In this document: in pieces, positions 8,490 through 16,029 of the stretch
Layout: every line of letters begins with the position of its first letter
How positions within the stretch are numbered: position 1 is the first letter of the stretch
NCBI RefSeq assembly: GCF_947286155.1
Contig: NZ_CAMYPD010000025.1
Span: forward strand, 1-39,370
Direction: 5' to 3'
DNA: 39,370 bases
From: an uncultured Tessaracoccus sp.
GTDB taxonomy: Bacteria; Actinomycetota; Actinomycetes; Propionibacteriales; Propionibacteriaceae
Notes under the pieces: generated by a model
Told to the model about the DNA's origin: nothing
Databases searched by the model: none
The model's input: only the letters and a program-made list of their open reading frames with translations
Position numbers and translations under genes: made by a program

Positions 8490-8999
8490 CTACTGGACCG
8501 AGACCAGGTCGCAGACGAAGATCAGCGTCTCGTTCGGGCCGATCACGCCACCCACACCTTCGCTACCGTATGCCATCTCGGGCGGGATGGTGATGCGACG
8601 CCTGCCGCCCACCTTCATACCTTGTAGGCCCTCGTCCCAGCCCTGGATCACCATGTTTGCGCCAACCTGGAATTCCAGTGGCTCGCCGCGCTTCCACGAC
8701 GAGTCGAATTCGTCACCTGTGCTCCAGGAGACGCCGACGTAGTGCACCTGGAGGGTGCTCCCCTTCGTGGCTTCGGCGCCGCCGCCCACAATCTCGTCTT
8801 CGATCTTGAGTTCAGCCGGCGGGTTGCCCTCGGGCACTTCGACGGTGGGCGCCTTCCGGCTGTCGGGCACCGCGGTGGGGGCCTCGTCGGAGGAGGGAGC
8901 CTCGGAGGCCTCGTCGGAGGTGGTGTCACCGCCGCAGGCAGCCAGCGTGGTGCCCGCCGCGAGGGCGCTGAGAACGGACAGTATAGTGCGGCGTCGCAT
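8490..8999 (-). CDS. FKBP-type peptidyl-prolyl isomerase lipoprotein
   Basis: 169 aa. A signal peptide ends at lipobox LAAC with Cys22, then a Ser/Glu/Asp/Pro linker (about 23-60) and an FKBP domain (about 65-169) with the typical VHYVGVSWSTGDEFDSSW, VIQGWDEGLQGMKVGGRRRITIPPEMAYG and TLIFVCDLVSV strands. It should act as an extracytoplasmic proline isomerase or folding factor. A GAGG ribosome site lies 9 nt before the ATG. Adjacent genes are convergent or divergent, so it is probably transcribed alone. Confidence 0.95.
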   Translation of the reverse strand: MRRRTILSVLSALAAGTTLAACGGDTTSDEASEAPSSDEAPTAVPDSRKAPTVEVPEGNPPAELKIEDEIVGGGAEATKGSTLQVHYVGVSWSTGDEFDSSWKRGEPLEFQVGANMVIQGWDEGLQGMKVGGRRRITIPPEMAYGSEGVGGVIGPNETLIFVCDLVSVQ

Positions 9000-9108
9000 C
9001 AGGCAACACCTCGCGTGGGTCGTACAACCGGGAGCTTCATCATGGAAGAAAGCCTAGTCGGGTGCATGCGTTTTCCCTACCTCGCGCGCCCGGGAGTTTG
9101 GGTGCAGG

Positions 9109-9114
9109 TAAGTT
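9109..9114 (+). promoter_or_regulatory. -10 box for leaderless hydrolase gene
   Basis: TAAGTT followed by a 6-nt spacer and ATG 9121; no ribosome binding site between them. Confidence 0.5.
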
Positions 9115-9120
9115 ATTGGT

Positions 9121-9966
9121 ATGGAACTGACGTGGCACACATACAACCCCGATTCCGACGCTGACCGCCTCCTCATCGTCGCTGGCAGCCTGGGCGGCGA
9201 CACCGCACACCAGTGGAACCAGGTGGCAGGGCACCTCGCCAAGGACGCCGTCGTGGTGTTTTGTTACCTGCCCGGCCAGGGCATGGGGGCGCCATGGAAT
9301 GACGCGATGGAGCCGACGATGGAGGCCCTGGCCGCGTCGCTCGCCGAGACCGTCGAAGGCATCATCAAGCACTTCCCCGACAGGTCGACGTTCTTCGCCG
9401 GGCTGTCCCTGTCCGGTGCGCTTGGCATGTACCTCGCCCGCGACCACAGTGACCTGCTGGAGGGCGTCATCGTCGTCGCTTCGGCCGCCACCATCGGCAC
9501 GCCCGAAACGTGGCTCGAGCGCGCGGAACTCGTCGAACGCGACGGCACCGTCAGCCTCGTCACGAGCACCCAGGACCGCTGGTTCACGCCCGACTTCGTC
9601 GCGGAGGAGCCCGGCAAGGTGGCGGCCATCATGGAAGGCCTCGCCGCATCCGACGACCACTCGTACGCGCAGCTCTGCCGCTGCCTCGCCACCTACGACT
9701 TCCGGGGCGACCTCCACAAGCTCTACACCCCCATCATGCTGATCTCCGGGGAGAAGGATGAGTCGCATCCCATCGCAGACCTCGAAGTGGTGCTGGAATC
9801 GGCACCCGGGGCGGACATGCGCGTCGTGCCCGACGTCGCCCATCAGGTGACCGTCGCCGCGCCGGGTACCGTCGCCGACATCATCCGCAGTTTCTTCCGG
9901 CGGCTCCGGCAGCAGCACTGGTCGGTGTACGACATCACCGACGGAGACACCCGCCTGGGGCACTAA
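9121..9966 (+). CDS. Alpha/beta hydrolase
   Basis: 281 aa, cytosolic, no signal peptide. The fold is recognised from the nucleophile elbow GLSLSG (Ser96), the acid segment SGEKDESHP (Asp213) and the late His241 in VAHQVTVAAP, an ordinary catalytic triad order. The elbow has Ser where the GxSxG signature normally has its final Gly. Overall form resembles the 3-oxoadipate enol-lactonase/PcaD-like group, but no pathway genes surround it and the substrate cannot be named. It ends 2 nt from the stop of the convergent nitrite reductase gene, with no room for a terminator. Confidence 0.85.
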   Translation: MELTWHTYNPDSDADRLLIVAGSLGGDTAHQWNQVAGHLAKDAVVVFCYLPGQGMGAPWNDAMEPTMEALAASLAETVEGIIKHFPDRSTFFAGLSLSGALGMYLARDHSDLLEGVIVVASAATIGTPETWLERAELVERDGTVSLVTSTQDRWFTPDFVAEEPGKVAAIMEGLAASDDHSYAQLCRCLATYDFRGDLHKLYTPIMLISGEKDESHPIADLEVVLESAPGADMRVVPDVAHQVTVAAPGTVADIIRSFFRRLRQQHWSVYDITDGDTRLGH

Positions 9967-9968
9967 GT

Positions 9969-12599
9969 TCAGCCCGTCACCTCGACGATGCCCCGCGCGC
10001 CGCGCTCGGCGTCGAGCATGATGTGGTTCACAAAGGGGTAGTGCCCGGGTTCCGGGAATGTGAGTTCGACGAAGCCACCCTGCGCGGCGAGAAGCGGCAG
10101 CACCTGGGCCCCGCCGTCGACACCACCGTCGGCGGACTTGCCCTGGCGGATGAGGTAGCGTCCTTCCTCCCACACGGTGTCAAATTGCCCGCCCACAACG
10201 TGGAATGACAGCGCTCGGTTGGGGCCGGCGTCAAGCACCCAGAACCGCACGCGCTCGCCTGCTCGCACCCGTAGCGGGTGCTGCGCGTACTGGTCGGCAA
10301 CGCCGTTAAACACGACACGGTCGGGCTTCTCCGCAGCCAACTTGTCGGCGTCGATCTCCGTCGCGTCGTCGGCGGAGCGCGCGGCGTTGCCGAGGTACAG
10401 CTCGGACTGCACCATGACGTACTCGTGATCCACGGGGTCGAGGCCGTCCGGCTCGATCACCACCGCCCCGTGCATCCCCGCAGCGATGTGTGTACTCATG
10501 GGCATGGTGGAGCAGTGGTACATCCAGATGCCAGCGCGCTCGGCGGTGAACCGGTACACCAGACGTTCGCCCGGCTGGATGGTGCGCATCGGCTCGTCGG
10601 GGGCGAGGACGCCGGCGTGGAAATCGATGGAGTGACCCATCGACCCCTCATTTACCAGCGTGATTTCAAACTCGTCGCCCACCTTGCCGCGCAGCGTCGG
10701 CCCCACGGAAGCCCCGTTGAACGTCCAGCGGGTCTGCCACAGCCCCGGTGCTACTTCGAGCGGCACTTCGGTAACGGTGAATGTGGCGCGATGCACCCGT
10801 TCGTCGGAGAGGGGCGGGAGCTTCGGATCCACCGCCGACGGCAACGTAGCCCCCGCAACGGGTGGGACCGCCGTCGGAGCTGTGGCTGTGTGGCCTGGGT
10901 GCTCGTCGGCGTCGGCCCCGGTGGCGACCACGTCGAACGTCATCCCCATTTGCTTGTGTCCGGCGACGGTGCAGTAGCCCTGGATGTCAGCGCCTATTAC
11001 CCCAGCGTCCACCTCCGCTTCCTCACCGGGCGCGAGCCTGCCGGAATGCGCCCCACCGATGGTGAGGTCGTGCGCGTCATCACCCGTATTGCGCAGATGC
11101 ACGACCAGACGATTCCCCACCGGCACCTCCACCCGGCTTGGCACGAAACTCATCCCTTCGACGGTCACCTCCACCCGCGTGGTCTCCCCCGTCGCGACGA
11201 CGTTCCCGCCGCCACGTGGGCTGCGGAGCCCGGCAGCACCGGGGTCCACCGCGATACCAACCGCCACGGCTAACGCGAGCGCGAGGCCTGCCGCGAGGAG
11301 CCCGCGAGCCGTCCACGCCGTCGGTACCTGGGCCGCCGGCACTTCGTCGCCTGCACGCTTGGCGCGGGCGGCGCGCACACTGGCGTAGGCGCCGCGGATC
11401 AGGATGGGCAGGGACATCGCCAGCGTGACCACACCGACCGCGGAGCTGGCCACTTTCACCCACGACGGCACCGGCGCCAACCACAACACGAGAGCGACGT
11501 TGGGCACCACGATGCGGAAGGTGGTCCAGCGGTGCAGCACCGACTGGCCAGCCCGCACGACCGAAGGCCCGCCACCAATCACCGAGGGGATGAGATAAGT
11601 GAGCGCACCGATCAAAATCTGCGCGCCGAAACCAGCGGCGATCACCCCACCGATCAGAGGGAATCTTGCCGACGCGGCAGCCCATCCGTCGCCAGTTGCC
11701 ACCTGCCATGTCACCCAGCACAACGCGACGAGAGCCCAGCACAGTGCCAATCCGACGGACGCCGGCGCAAATTCGCGGATGCCTTTGCGCGCAACCGGCG
11801 CCCACAATGCGCGCCCCCACCACAACAAACCGGCAAGGTAGGCGACCAGGCCCGCCACCGCCAACACACGCACCCCCGCGAGGGAGCCCGTCGCCCCTAG
11901 CAGCACCGCCCCGACGAGCACCGGCAGCGCCTGCACGGCCAGGCGCGGCGCGCGATCGTCCATTTTGGCTCGCACCATCGTCGGCCAGAACGTCACCAGC
12001 GTGCCCGTCACGGTAAGCCCTATCCAGCCACCGACGTTCACCATGATGTGCGCGGTCAGCAGCCGCCCAAACCAGGGCTCCGGGATGCCGAACGCAAGGG
12101 TTGCTCCCAGCGCGATGCCGACCGGAAACAGGCATGCGGCTGCCACGTAGTAGCGGATCACTACTCGGAATCGGGAAGGCAGCGCCCGCTTCGCGACGTG
12201 CGCCAGGTGCATGCAATGCCAGATGATGCTTGCTACCACCAGCGTCGCACCGACGGCAAGCACCCACCACCACGAGGCGGGATACCCGATGAACACGAGC
12301 AAGGAACCGGCGGCCAGCAGCGCTATGCGCCACGCTTGACCAGCTTTGGCTTGGTCATCTGGGGTATAGCGCAGCAGCGTGTGGGCGAAGTGCTCGCTCC
12401 ACACGAGCACCGAGTGCGACAAGGCGCCCAGCAACACCAGGTGAATCATCAGCCACGTGGCCTGCGGCACCCACACATGCGTCCCGATCACCACGAGTAG
12501 GGCGAAGAGCCAGACGAACGCTACTTGGTCACGCAGCCGGCGCCGCCGCGTGCGAGTGGGGTGGGTGGCGTCGTCGGATGAGGGTTGCCCGGGGCACAT
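9969..12599 (-). CDS. nirK: Membrane-anchored copper nitrite reductase with extra cupredoxin domain
   Basis: 876 aa in three modules. Residues 1-455 hold about ten transmembrane helices with scattered His residues. Residues 475-557 form a cupredoxin with type-1 copper ligands H510, C543, H548 and M551 or M553. Residues 600-876 are a two-domain NirK/AniA-type copper nitrite reductase: H656, C696, H704 and M709 fit type-1 copper; H661, H695 and H859 fit type-2 copper; D659 and H800 fit the catalytic Asp and His. It should reduce nitrite to NO outside the membrane, the cupredoxin passing electrons inward from a membrane donor. Trimodular forms are known in actinobacteria. A strong GGGAGG site precedes the ATG. 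No NO reductase gene is in the window. Confidence 0.93.
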   Translation of the reverse strand: MCPGQPSSDDATHPTRTRRRRLRDQVAFVWLFALLVVIGTHVWVPQATWLMIHLVLLGALSHSVLVWSEHFAHTLLRYTPDDQAKAGQAWRIALLAAGSLLVFIGYPASWWWVLAVGATLVVASIIWHCMHLAHVAKRALPSRFRVVIRYYVAAACLFPVGIALGATLAFGIPEPWFGRLLTAHIMVNVGGWIGLTVTGTLVTFWPTMVRAKMDDRAPRLAVQALPVLVGAVLLGATGSLAGVRVLAVAGLVAYLAGLLWWGRALWAPVARKGIREFAPASVGLALCWALVALCWVTWQVATGDGWAAASARFPLIGGVIAAGFGAQILIGALTYLIPSVIGGGPSVVRAGQSVLHRWTTFRIVVPNVALVLWLAPVPSWVKVASSAVGVVTLAMSLPILIRGAYASVRAARAKRAGDEVPAAQVPTAWTARGLLAAGLALALAVAVGIAVDPGAAGLRSPRGGGNVVATGETTRVEVTVEGMSFVPSRVEVPVGNRLVVHLRNTGDDAHDLTIGGAHSGRLAPGEEAEVDAGVIGADIQGYCTVAGHKQMGMTFDVVATGADADEHPGHTATAPTAVPPVAGATLPSAVDPKLPPLSDERVHRATFTVTEVPLEVAPGLWQTRWTFNGASVGPTLRGKVGDEFEITLVNEGSMGHSIDFHAGVLAPDEPMRTIQPGERLVYRFTAERAGIWMYHCSTMPMSTHIAAGMHGAVVIEPDGLDPVDHEYVMVQSELYLGNAARSADDATEIDADKLAAEKPDRVVFNGVADQYAQHPLRVRAGERVRFWVLDAGPNRALSFHVVGGQFDTVWEEGRYLIRQGKSADGGVDGGAQVLPLLAAQGGFVELTFPEPGHYPFVNHIMLDAERGARGIVEVTG

Positions 12600-12632
12600 A
12601 GATCCTCCCTAGCGTCGGTCAGACCAATCCTT

Positions 12633-12647
12633 CCACAGGTGCTGTGG
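12633..12647. promoter_or_regulatory. Inverted repeat upstream of nirK, possible operator
   Basis: CCACAG-GTG-CTGTGG lies 34 nt upstream of the nirK start, between the gene and hairpin copy 2. Its position near the expected promoter fits a dimeric regulator site, but I do not recognise it as a known FNR, NsrR or DNR box. Confidence 0.3.
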
Positions 12648-12675
12648 CGGGTTCCGCGCGGCCGCTATTGCCCTG

Positions 12676-12766
12676 CGATGAACTGCAAAACTCGCCATCA
12701 GTGCAACGCCTCACGCTGGAGGCACGTGGGAGAGGCTCAACTGATGGCGAGTTTCGCAGTTCATCG
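12676..12766. repeat. Hairpin element, copy 2, arms extended to 26 nt
   Basis: Arms at 12676-12701 and 12741-12766 pair over 26 nt with one A/C mismatch (position 12687 against 12755); the loop is again exactly 39 nt. The loop reads TGCAACGCCTCACGC and later GGGAGAGGCTCA, nearly as in copy 3. The right arm includes the stop codon and last codon of the DUF559 gene, so the element forms that gene's 3' end. It is located between nirK (start 12599) and the DUF559 gene. Confidence 0.9.
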
Positions 12767-13621
12767 CGGCGGGCCAGCGTTCAGCATCTGCAGTGCCGCG
12801 CGCACCGAGGGCACCAGGTCGTCCATGGTGTCCTTGGTAAAGCGCAGCACCGTCCAGCCCTGGAGAGTGAGCTCGACATCCTTCCGCCGATCATCGACGA
12901 ACGCCTCACGCGAGGAGTGGTGTGTCCACGAGTCGAGTTCCACCACGAGCTGAGGCTCTTCGTACACGATGTCTCCGTAGCGCACGGAACCATTGGGCAG
13001 CACGATCCGGTAGTTCCCCTTCCAGCCGGTGAGCCGCGCACGCCGCAGCCTACGATGACCGTCCCGCTCGAGCTCCGACCACGGCTCATCCCTGGATTCG
13101 AGCAATAGCCTTCGGCGCTCCGTGTTGCCCGGGCGATCGCTCATCTGCCCGAGCGCCCAACGCATGGCCGGCAGCGAGGTGGCTCGTCGGCGCAGAGCCT
13201 CGTCGATGGCTTCGCCGCCCAGTTCGTCGGTGAGCTCCAGCGCACTCCATGCGGGGTGCACGAGCCGTAGGCCCCCATGTTCGAAGACGACGGATGGCTC
13301 GACGGTGCCCCGAGTGAGACGGAGCCCAGGCACCTCGCGGGTGGTTCTACGTCGAGAGATGGCCTGCACCGTGTCCGTCGGGAGTTCGTCCCACCAGCTG
13401 AGCTTGGCTGCTGTGGCCCCGGTGAATACGGCGTCGGGGTCCCATAACCTGACCGCCGCCACGAGTGTGGTGAACGAGCACTCCACCGAGTATGTGCCCG
13501 GAAGCAGTGGGACGAGTTGCCCCGCCTGCACCGCATGGCGAATGGGGTTGTGCAGCTCAGGGTGCTGGCTGCGTGCGATGGCGCCATCCTCAGCGATGAG
13601 CCTGCGAAGTTCTGCGTGCAT
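12761..13621 (-). CDS. AbiEi-like/DUF559 endonuclease-fold protein
   Basis: 286 aa. The N-terminal part resembles the winged-helix AbiEi antitoxin-type domain (RHAVQAGQLVPLLPGTYSV, then a segment around FTGATAAKLSWW). The C-terminal part (about 180-286) is a DUF559/Vsr-like PD-(D/E)XK domain with YGDIVYEEPQLVVELD, HxxxREAFVDDRRKD and the closing GWTVLRFT strand. Such fused proteins are common in actinobacteria and of unproven activity; they are often listed with abortive-infection toxin-antitoxin genes. ATG 13621 is preferred to GTG 13627 because GGTGAAG lies 7 nt before it. It is bracketed by two same-orientation hairpin elements, one overlapping its stop. No partner toxin gene is adjacent. 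Confidence 0.8.
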   Translation of the reverse strand: MHAELRRLIAEDGAIARSQHPELHNPIRHAVQAGQLVPLLPGTYSVECSFTTLVAAVRLWDPDAVFTGATAAKLSWWDELPTDTVQAISRRRTTREVPGLRLTRGTVEPSVVFEHGGLRLVHPAWSALELTDELGGEAIDEALRRRATSLPAMRWALGQMSDRPGNTERRRLLLESRDEPWSELERDGHRRLRRARLTGWKGNYRIVLPNGSVRYGDIVYEEPQLVVELDSWTHHSSREAFVDDRRKDVELTLQGWTVLRFTKDTMDDLVPSVRAALQMLNAGPPR

Positions 13622-13706
13622 ACCCACACTTCACCGGAATTCTCCACGTAGGTGAAGGACGAATTTCTAGGCTGTGGATAACTCCGGCGCCGGGTACTGC
13701 TGACAC

Positions 13707-13789
13707 AAACTGCAAAACTCGCCAACAGTGCAACGCCTCACGCTTGGCTCACGCGGGAGAGGCTCAGCTGTTGGCGAGTTTTGCAGTTT
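13707..13789. repeat. 83-nt hairpin element, copy 3
   Basis: Perfect 22-nt arms (13707-13728 and 13768-13789) with a 39-nt loop. Compared with the other copies the arm reads GCCAACAG/CTGTTGGC instead of GCCATCAG/CTGATGGC: one base change on each side that keeps the pairing. The loop shares CAACGCCTCACGCT and GGGAGAGGCTCA with copy 2. It sits between two divergent genes, so it cannot be a terminator for either. Confidence 0.9.
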
Positions 13790-13839
13790 TTCGGACAGCG
13801 TCGCCCGCAGGCATTGTTCTGGCCCAGCGGCCCAACCGC

Positions 13840-13845
13840 TAGATT
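13840..13845 (+). promoter_or_regulatory. -10 box for leaderless MgtE_N/CBS gene
   Basis: TAGATT, a 7-nt spacer, then ATG 13853; no Shine-Dalgarno sequence. Confidence 0.55.
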
Positions 13846-13852
13846 GGTGCTC

Positions 13853-15130
13853 ATGGAGCAGGTGTTCATTTCGCGTGTGATCGGGTTGCCCCTCGTCGAC
13901 GCCTCCGACAGTCAGGTCGGCCGCATCCGCGACATCATCTGCTACATCCGGGCCGACGGCCGCGCGCCGCGGGTGAAAGGCCTTGTCGTCGAGCTATTCG
14001 CGAAGCAGCGCATCTTCATTCCCATGGTTCGCGTGCACCACATCACGGGCAACCAGGTGTCGATCCAAGGCACCATCGACACCCGAAAGTTTCAGCGCCG
14101 CGAAGGGGAACTCCTCGTCGCCGCCGACCTGTTCGACCGCCCGCTCGAGGGCGGCGACGGCACCACCACCATTCTTGACGTCTCCATGAACGAGTTCCGC
14201 AGCCACGAGTGGGAGCTCTCCCAGGTGGCCATCCGGCGGGTCACCAAGGTGGGCCGGTTTGGTTTCGGCGGCAAGTCGGAGCCGAAGGTGGTCTCTTGGA
14301 AAGAAGTCCCCGCACTCAAAGCCACGCGGGGGCGCACGACGGCGAACCTCGTCGCGGAATTCGCCGACATGAATCCCGCTGACATCGCCAAAGAGCTGCA
14401 CGACATGGACCCGAGCCAGCTCGGCGAAGTGCTCGACGCGCTCGAGGACGACATGTTGGCCGAGGCGCTCGAGGAGCTGCCGGAGGACGAGCAGATCGAG
14501 GTGATCTCGGCGTTGAACACCGAGCGCGCCGCCGACGTGCTCGAAGAGATGGACCCCGACGACGCCGCCGACCTGATCCGAGACCTGCCGGCCGCCGTCG
14601 CCGAAGATCTGCTGCAGCACATGGAGCCTGAGGATGCCTCCGACGTGCGGCGGCTCCTGGTCTACGGCGAGTTCACTGCTGGCGGCATGATGACCCCCGA
14701 GCCGGTGATTCTCGAGAGCGATGCGACGGTGGCGCAAGCCCTCGCATACGTGCGCAACGAAGACCTCACCCCGGCGCTCGCGTCGATGGTGTTCGTGGCC
14801 CGACCCCCCGTCGAAACCCCTACTGGCAAGTACATTGGCGCCATCCACGCCCAGCGCCTGCTGCGCGAGGCGCCGACCCTGATGGTAGCCACCATGATGG
14901 ATGAGACGCTCGAGCCCTTGCATACGAGCACCCCGCTGGCGCAGGTGAGCCGGTACTTCGCGACGTACAACCTCGTCGTGGCGCCGGTCGTCAACGACGC
15001 GGGGCAGCTCGTCGGCGCGGTCACCGTCGACGATGTGCTCGACCATATGCTCCCCGACGACTGGCGCGGCGACCAGATGGACGGTGAGGAACCGTCCGAC
15101 GATCGACGTGAGGAGGTAGACCATGGCTGA
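13853..15130 (+). CDS. PRC-barrel, MgtE_N and CBS domain protein without a channel domain
   Basis: 425 aa, soluble. Residues 1-150 look like PRC-barrel-like modules, about 165-280 form the acidic superhelical MgtE N-domain (repeated LEEMDPDDAADLIRDLP-type helices), and about 285-405 form a pair of CBS domains. The five-helix Mg channel part of true MgtE is absent. The family (Rv1232c-like by memory) is conserved in actinobacteria next to DUF1003 and mrp genes. A role in sensing Mg2+ or adenine nucleotides for a separate transporter is inference. The start at MEQVFISRV follows from the promoter box; an upstream in-frame ATG lies within hairpin copy 3. Overlaps the next gene by 8 nt. Confidence 0.88.
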   Translation: MEQVFISRVIGLPLVDASDSQVGRIRDIICYIRADGRAPRVKGLVVELFAKQRIFIPMVRVHHITGNQVSIQGTIDTRKFQRREGELLVAADLFDRPLEGGDGTTTILDVSMNEFRSHEWELSQVAIRRVTKVGRFGFGGKSEPKVVSWKEVPALKATRGRTTANLVAEFADMNPADIAKELHDMDPSQLGEVLDALEDDMLAEALEELPEDEQIEVISALNTERAADVLEEMDPDDAADLIRDLPAAVAEDLLQHMEPEDASDVRRLLVYGEFTAGGMMTPEPVILESDATVAQALAYVRNEDLTPALASMVFVARPPVETPTGKYIGAIHAQRLLREAPTLMVATMMDETLEPLHTSTPLAQVSRYFATYNLVVAPVVNDAGQLVGAVTVDDVLDHMLPDDWRGDQMDGEEPSDDRREEVDHG

Positions 15131-15635
15131 GGTTGATCTCTCGAAACCACGCGACGGGAAACGTTCATTCTTCCCGAAGGTGCAGCTCGATTCGGAGACG
15201 TTCGGCCTGTTTGCCGAGGCGGTGGCGCGGTTCATGGGCACCGCCAAGTTCCTGGTCTACATGACGGTCATCGTCGTGGCCTGGGTGGCGCTGAACCTCG
15301 TCGGCATCTACGGCTTGAAATGGGATCCGTACCCGTTCATCTTGCTCAATCTGTTTTTCTCGACGCAGGCCTCGTACTCCGCGCCGCTGATTCTGCTGGC
15401 CCAAAACCGCCAGGAGGATCGTGACAAAATCAGCCTCGACGAGGACCGTCGCCTCGCTGCCCAGTCACGTGCCGACATGGATTTTCTCGCCCGCGAAATC
15501 GCCGCGATTCGCATGAACCTGGGCGAGCTCGCTACTCGCGATTTCGTCCGTTCCGAGCTGCGCACCGAACTGCGCGACCTCCTCAACGAACTCGACGCCC
15601 GTCAACAGCCGGAGGCCGATGATGTCAACGCCTAA
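15123..15635 (+). CDS. DUF1003 membrane protein
   Basis: 170 aa with two transmembrane helices (about 43-65 and 70-92). The DUF1003 signature is clear: YPFILLNLFFSTQASYSAPLILLAQNRQ followed by RDK. A long charged C-terminal helix (about 95-160) is probably cytosolic. Function of the family is unknown. GAGGAGG precedes the ATG, and the gene overlaps the MgtE_N/CBS gene by 8 nt and the next gene by 17 nt, so the three are one operon and may act together at the membrane. Confidence 0.92.
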   Translation: MAEVDLSKPRDGKRSFFPKVQLDSETFGLFAEAVARFMGTAKFLVYMTVIVVAWVALNLVGIYGLKWDPYPFILLNLFFSTQASYSAPLILLAQNRQEDRDKISLDEDRRLAAQSRADMDFLAREIAAIRMNLGELATRDFVRSELRTELRDLLNELDARQQPEADDVNA

Positions 15636-16002
15636 GCTTCCCGACGAAGCCGACGCCCCGGTGCGCATCCGCTGGTTCGCGCTCCTCTCGCTCATCGGGC
15701 ACCTCGTCCTCCTCGCCACGGGCGCCTATTCGCTGTCCACCATCGGCGGACACGGCTGGGTGGCAATTGTGATCGCCGTCGTCTTCGGCGTCTCGTACGC
15801 CGGTATGTGGTGGGTGCTGCTGACTCCAGGGTCGCGGCGTAGCCTTGCCCTGCAAGAGCGCTTCATGTTGAAAGTCGTCGTGGTACCGATCGTCGTGGTG
15901 ATCGCAGCCCTCGGCCAGGTGTGGCTGTTGGCGCTCGTCGGTGCGTCGTTCGTGTTCCTCGGGGATGCGCTCGACGGGCGACGCGGCCCCCTCTCCGCTT
16001 GA
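15619..16002 (+). CDS. Small integral membrane protein
   Basis: 127 aa (126 if the second of two adjacent ATGs is used; CGGAGG precedes them). Four hydrophobic segments are visible, at about 18-40, 46-67, 83-101 and 102-115. I do not recognise a named family. It overlaps the DUF1003 gene by 17 nt and ends 27 nt before mrp, so it belongs to the same transcription unit. Association with the MgtE_N/CBS and DUF1003 proteins suggests a membrane partner of that pair, which is inference only. Confidence 0.8.
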   Translation: MMSTPKLPDEADAPVRIRWFALLSLIGHLVLLATGAYSLSTIGGHGWVAIVIAVVFGVSYAGMWWVLLTPGSRRSLALQERFMLKVVVVPIVVVIAALGQVWLLALVGASFVFLGDALDGRRGPLSA

Positions 16003-16029
16003 TCCTTCCACGATCCATGACAGACTGAG

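Noticed and set aside
13707..13789. Rho-independent terminator
   Set aside because: It lies between two divergent genes, so neither transcript reaches it, and the 39-nt loop is far longer than in terminators.
13994..15247. 417-residue minus-strand frame opposite the MgtE_N/CBS gene
   Set aside because: Antisense shadow; the plus-strand product has recognisable PRC, MgtE_N and CBS domains.
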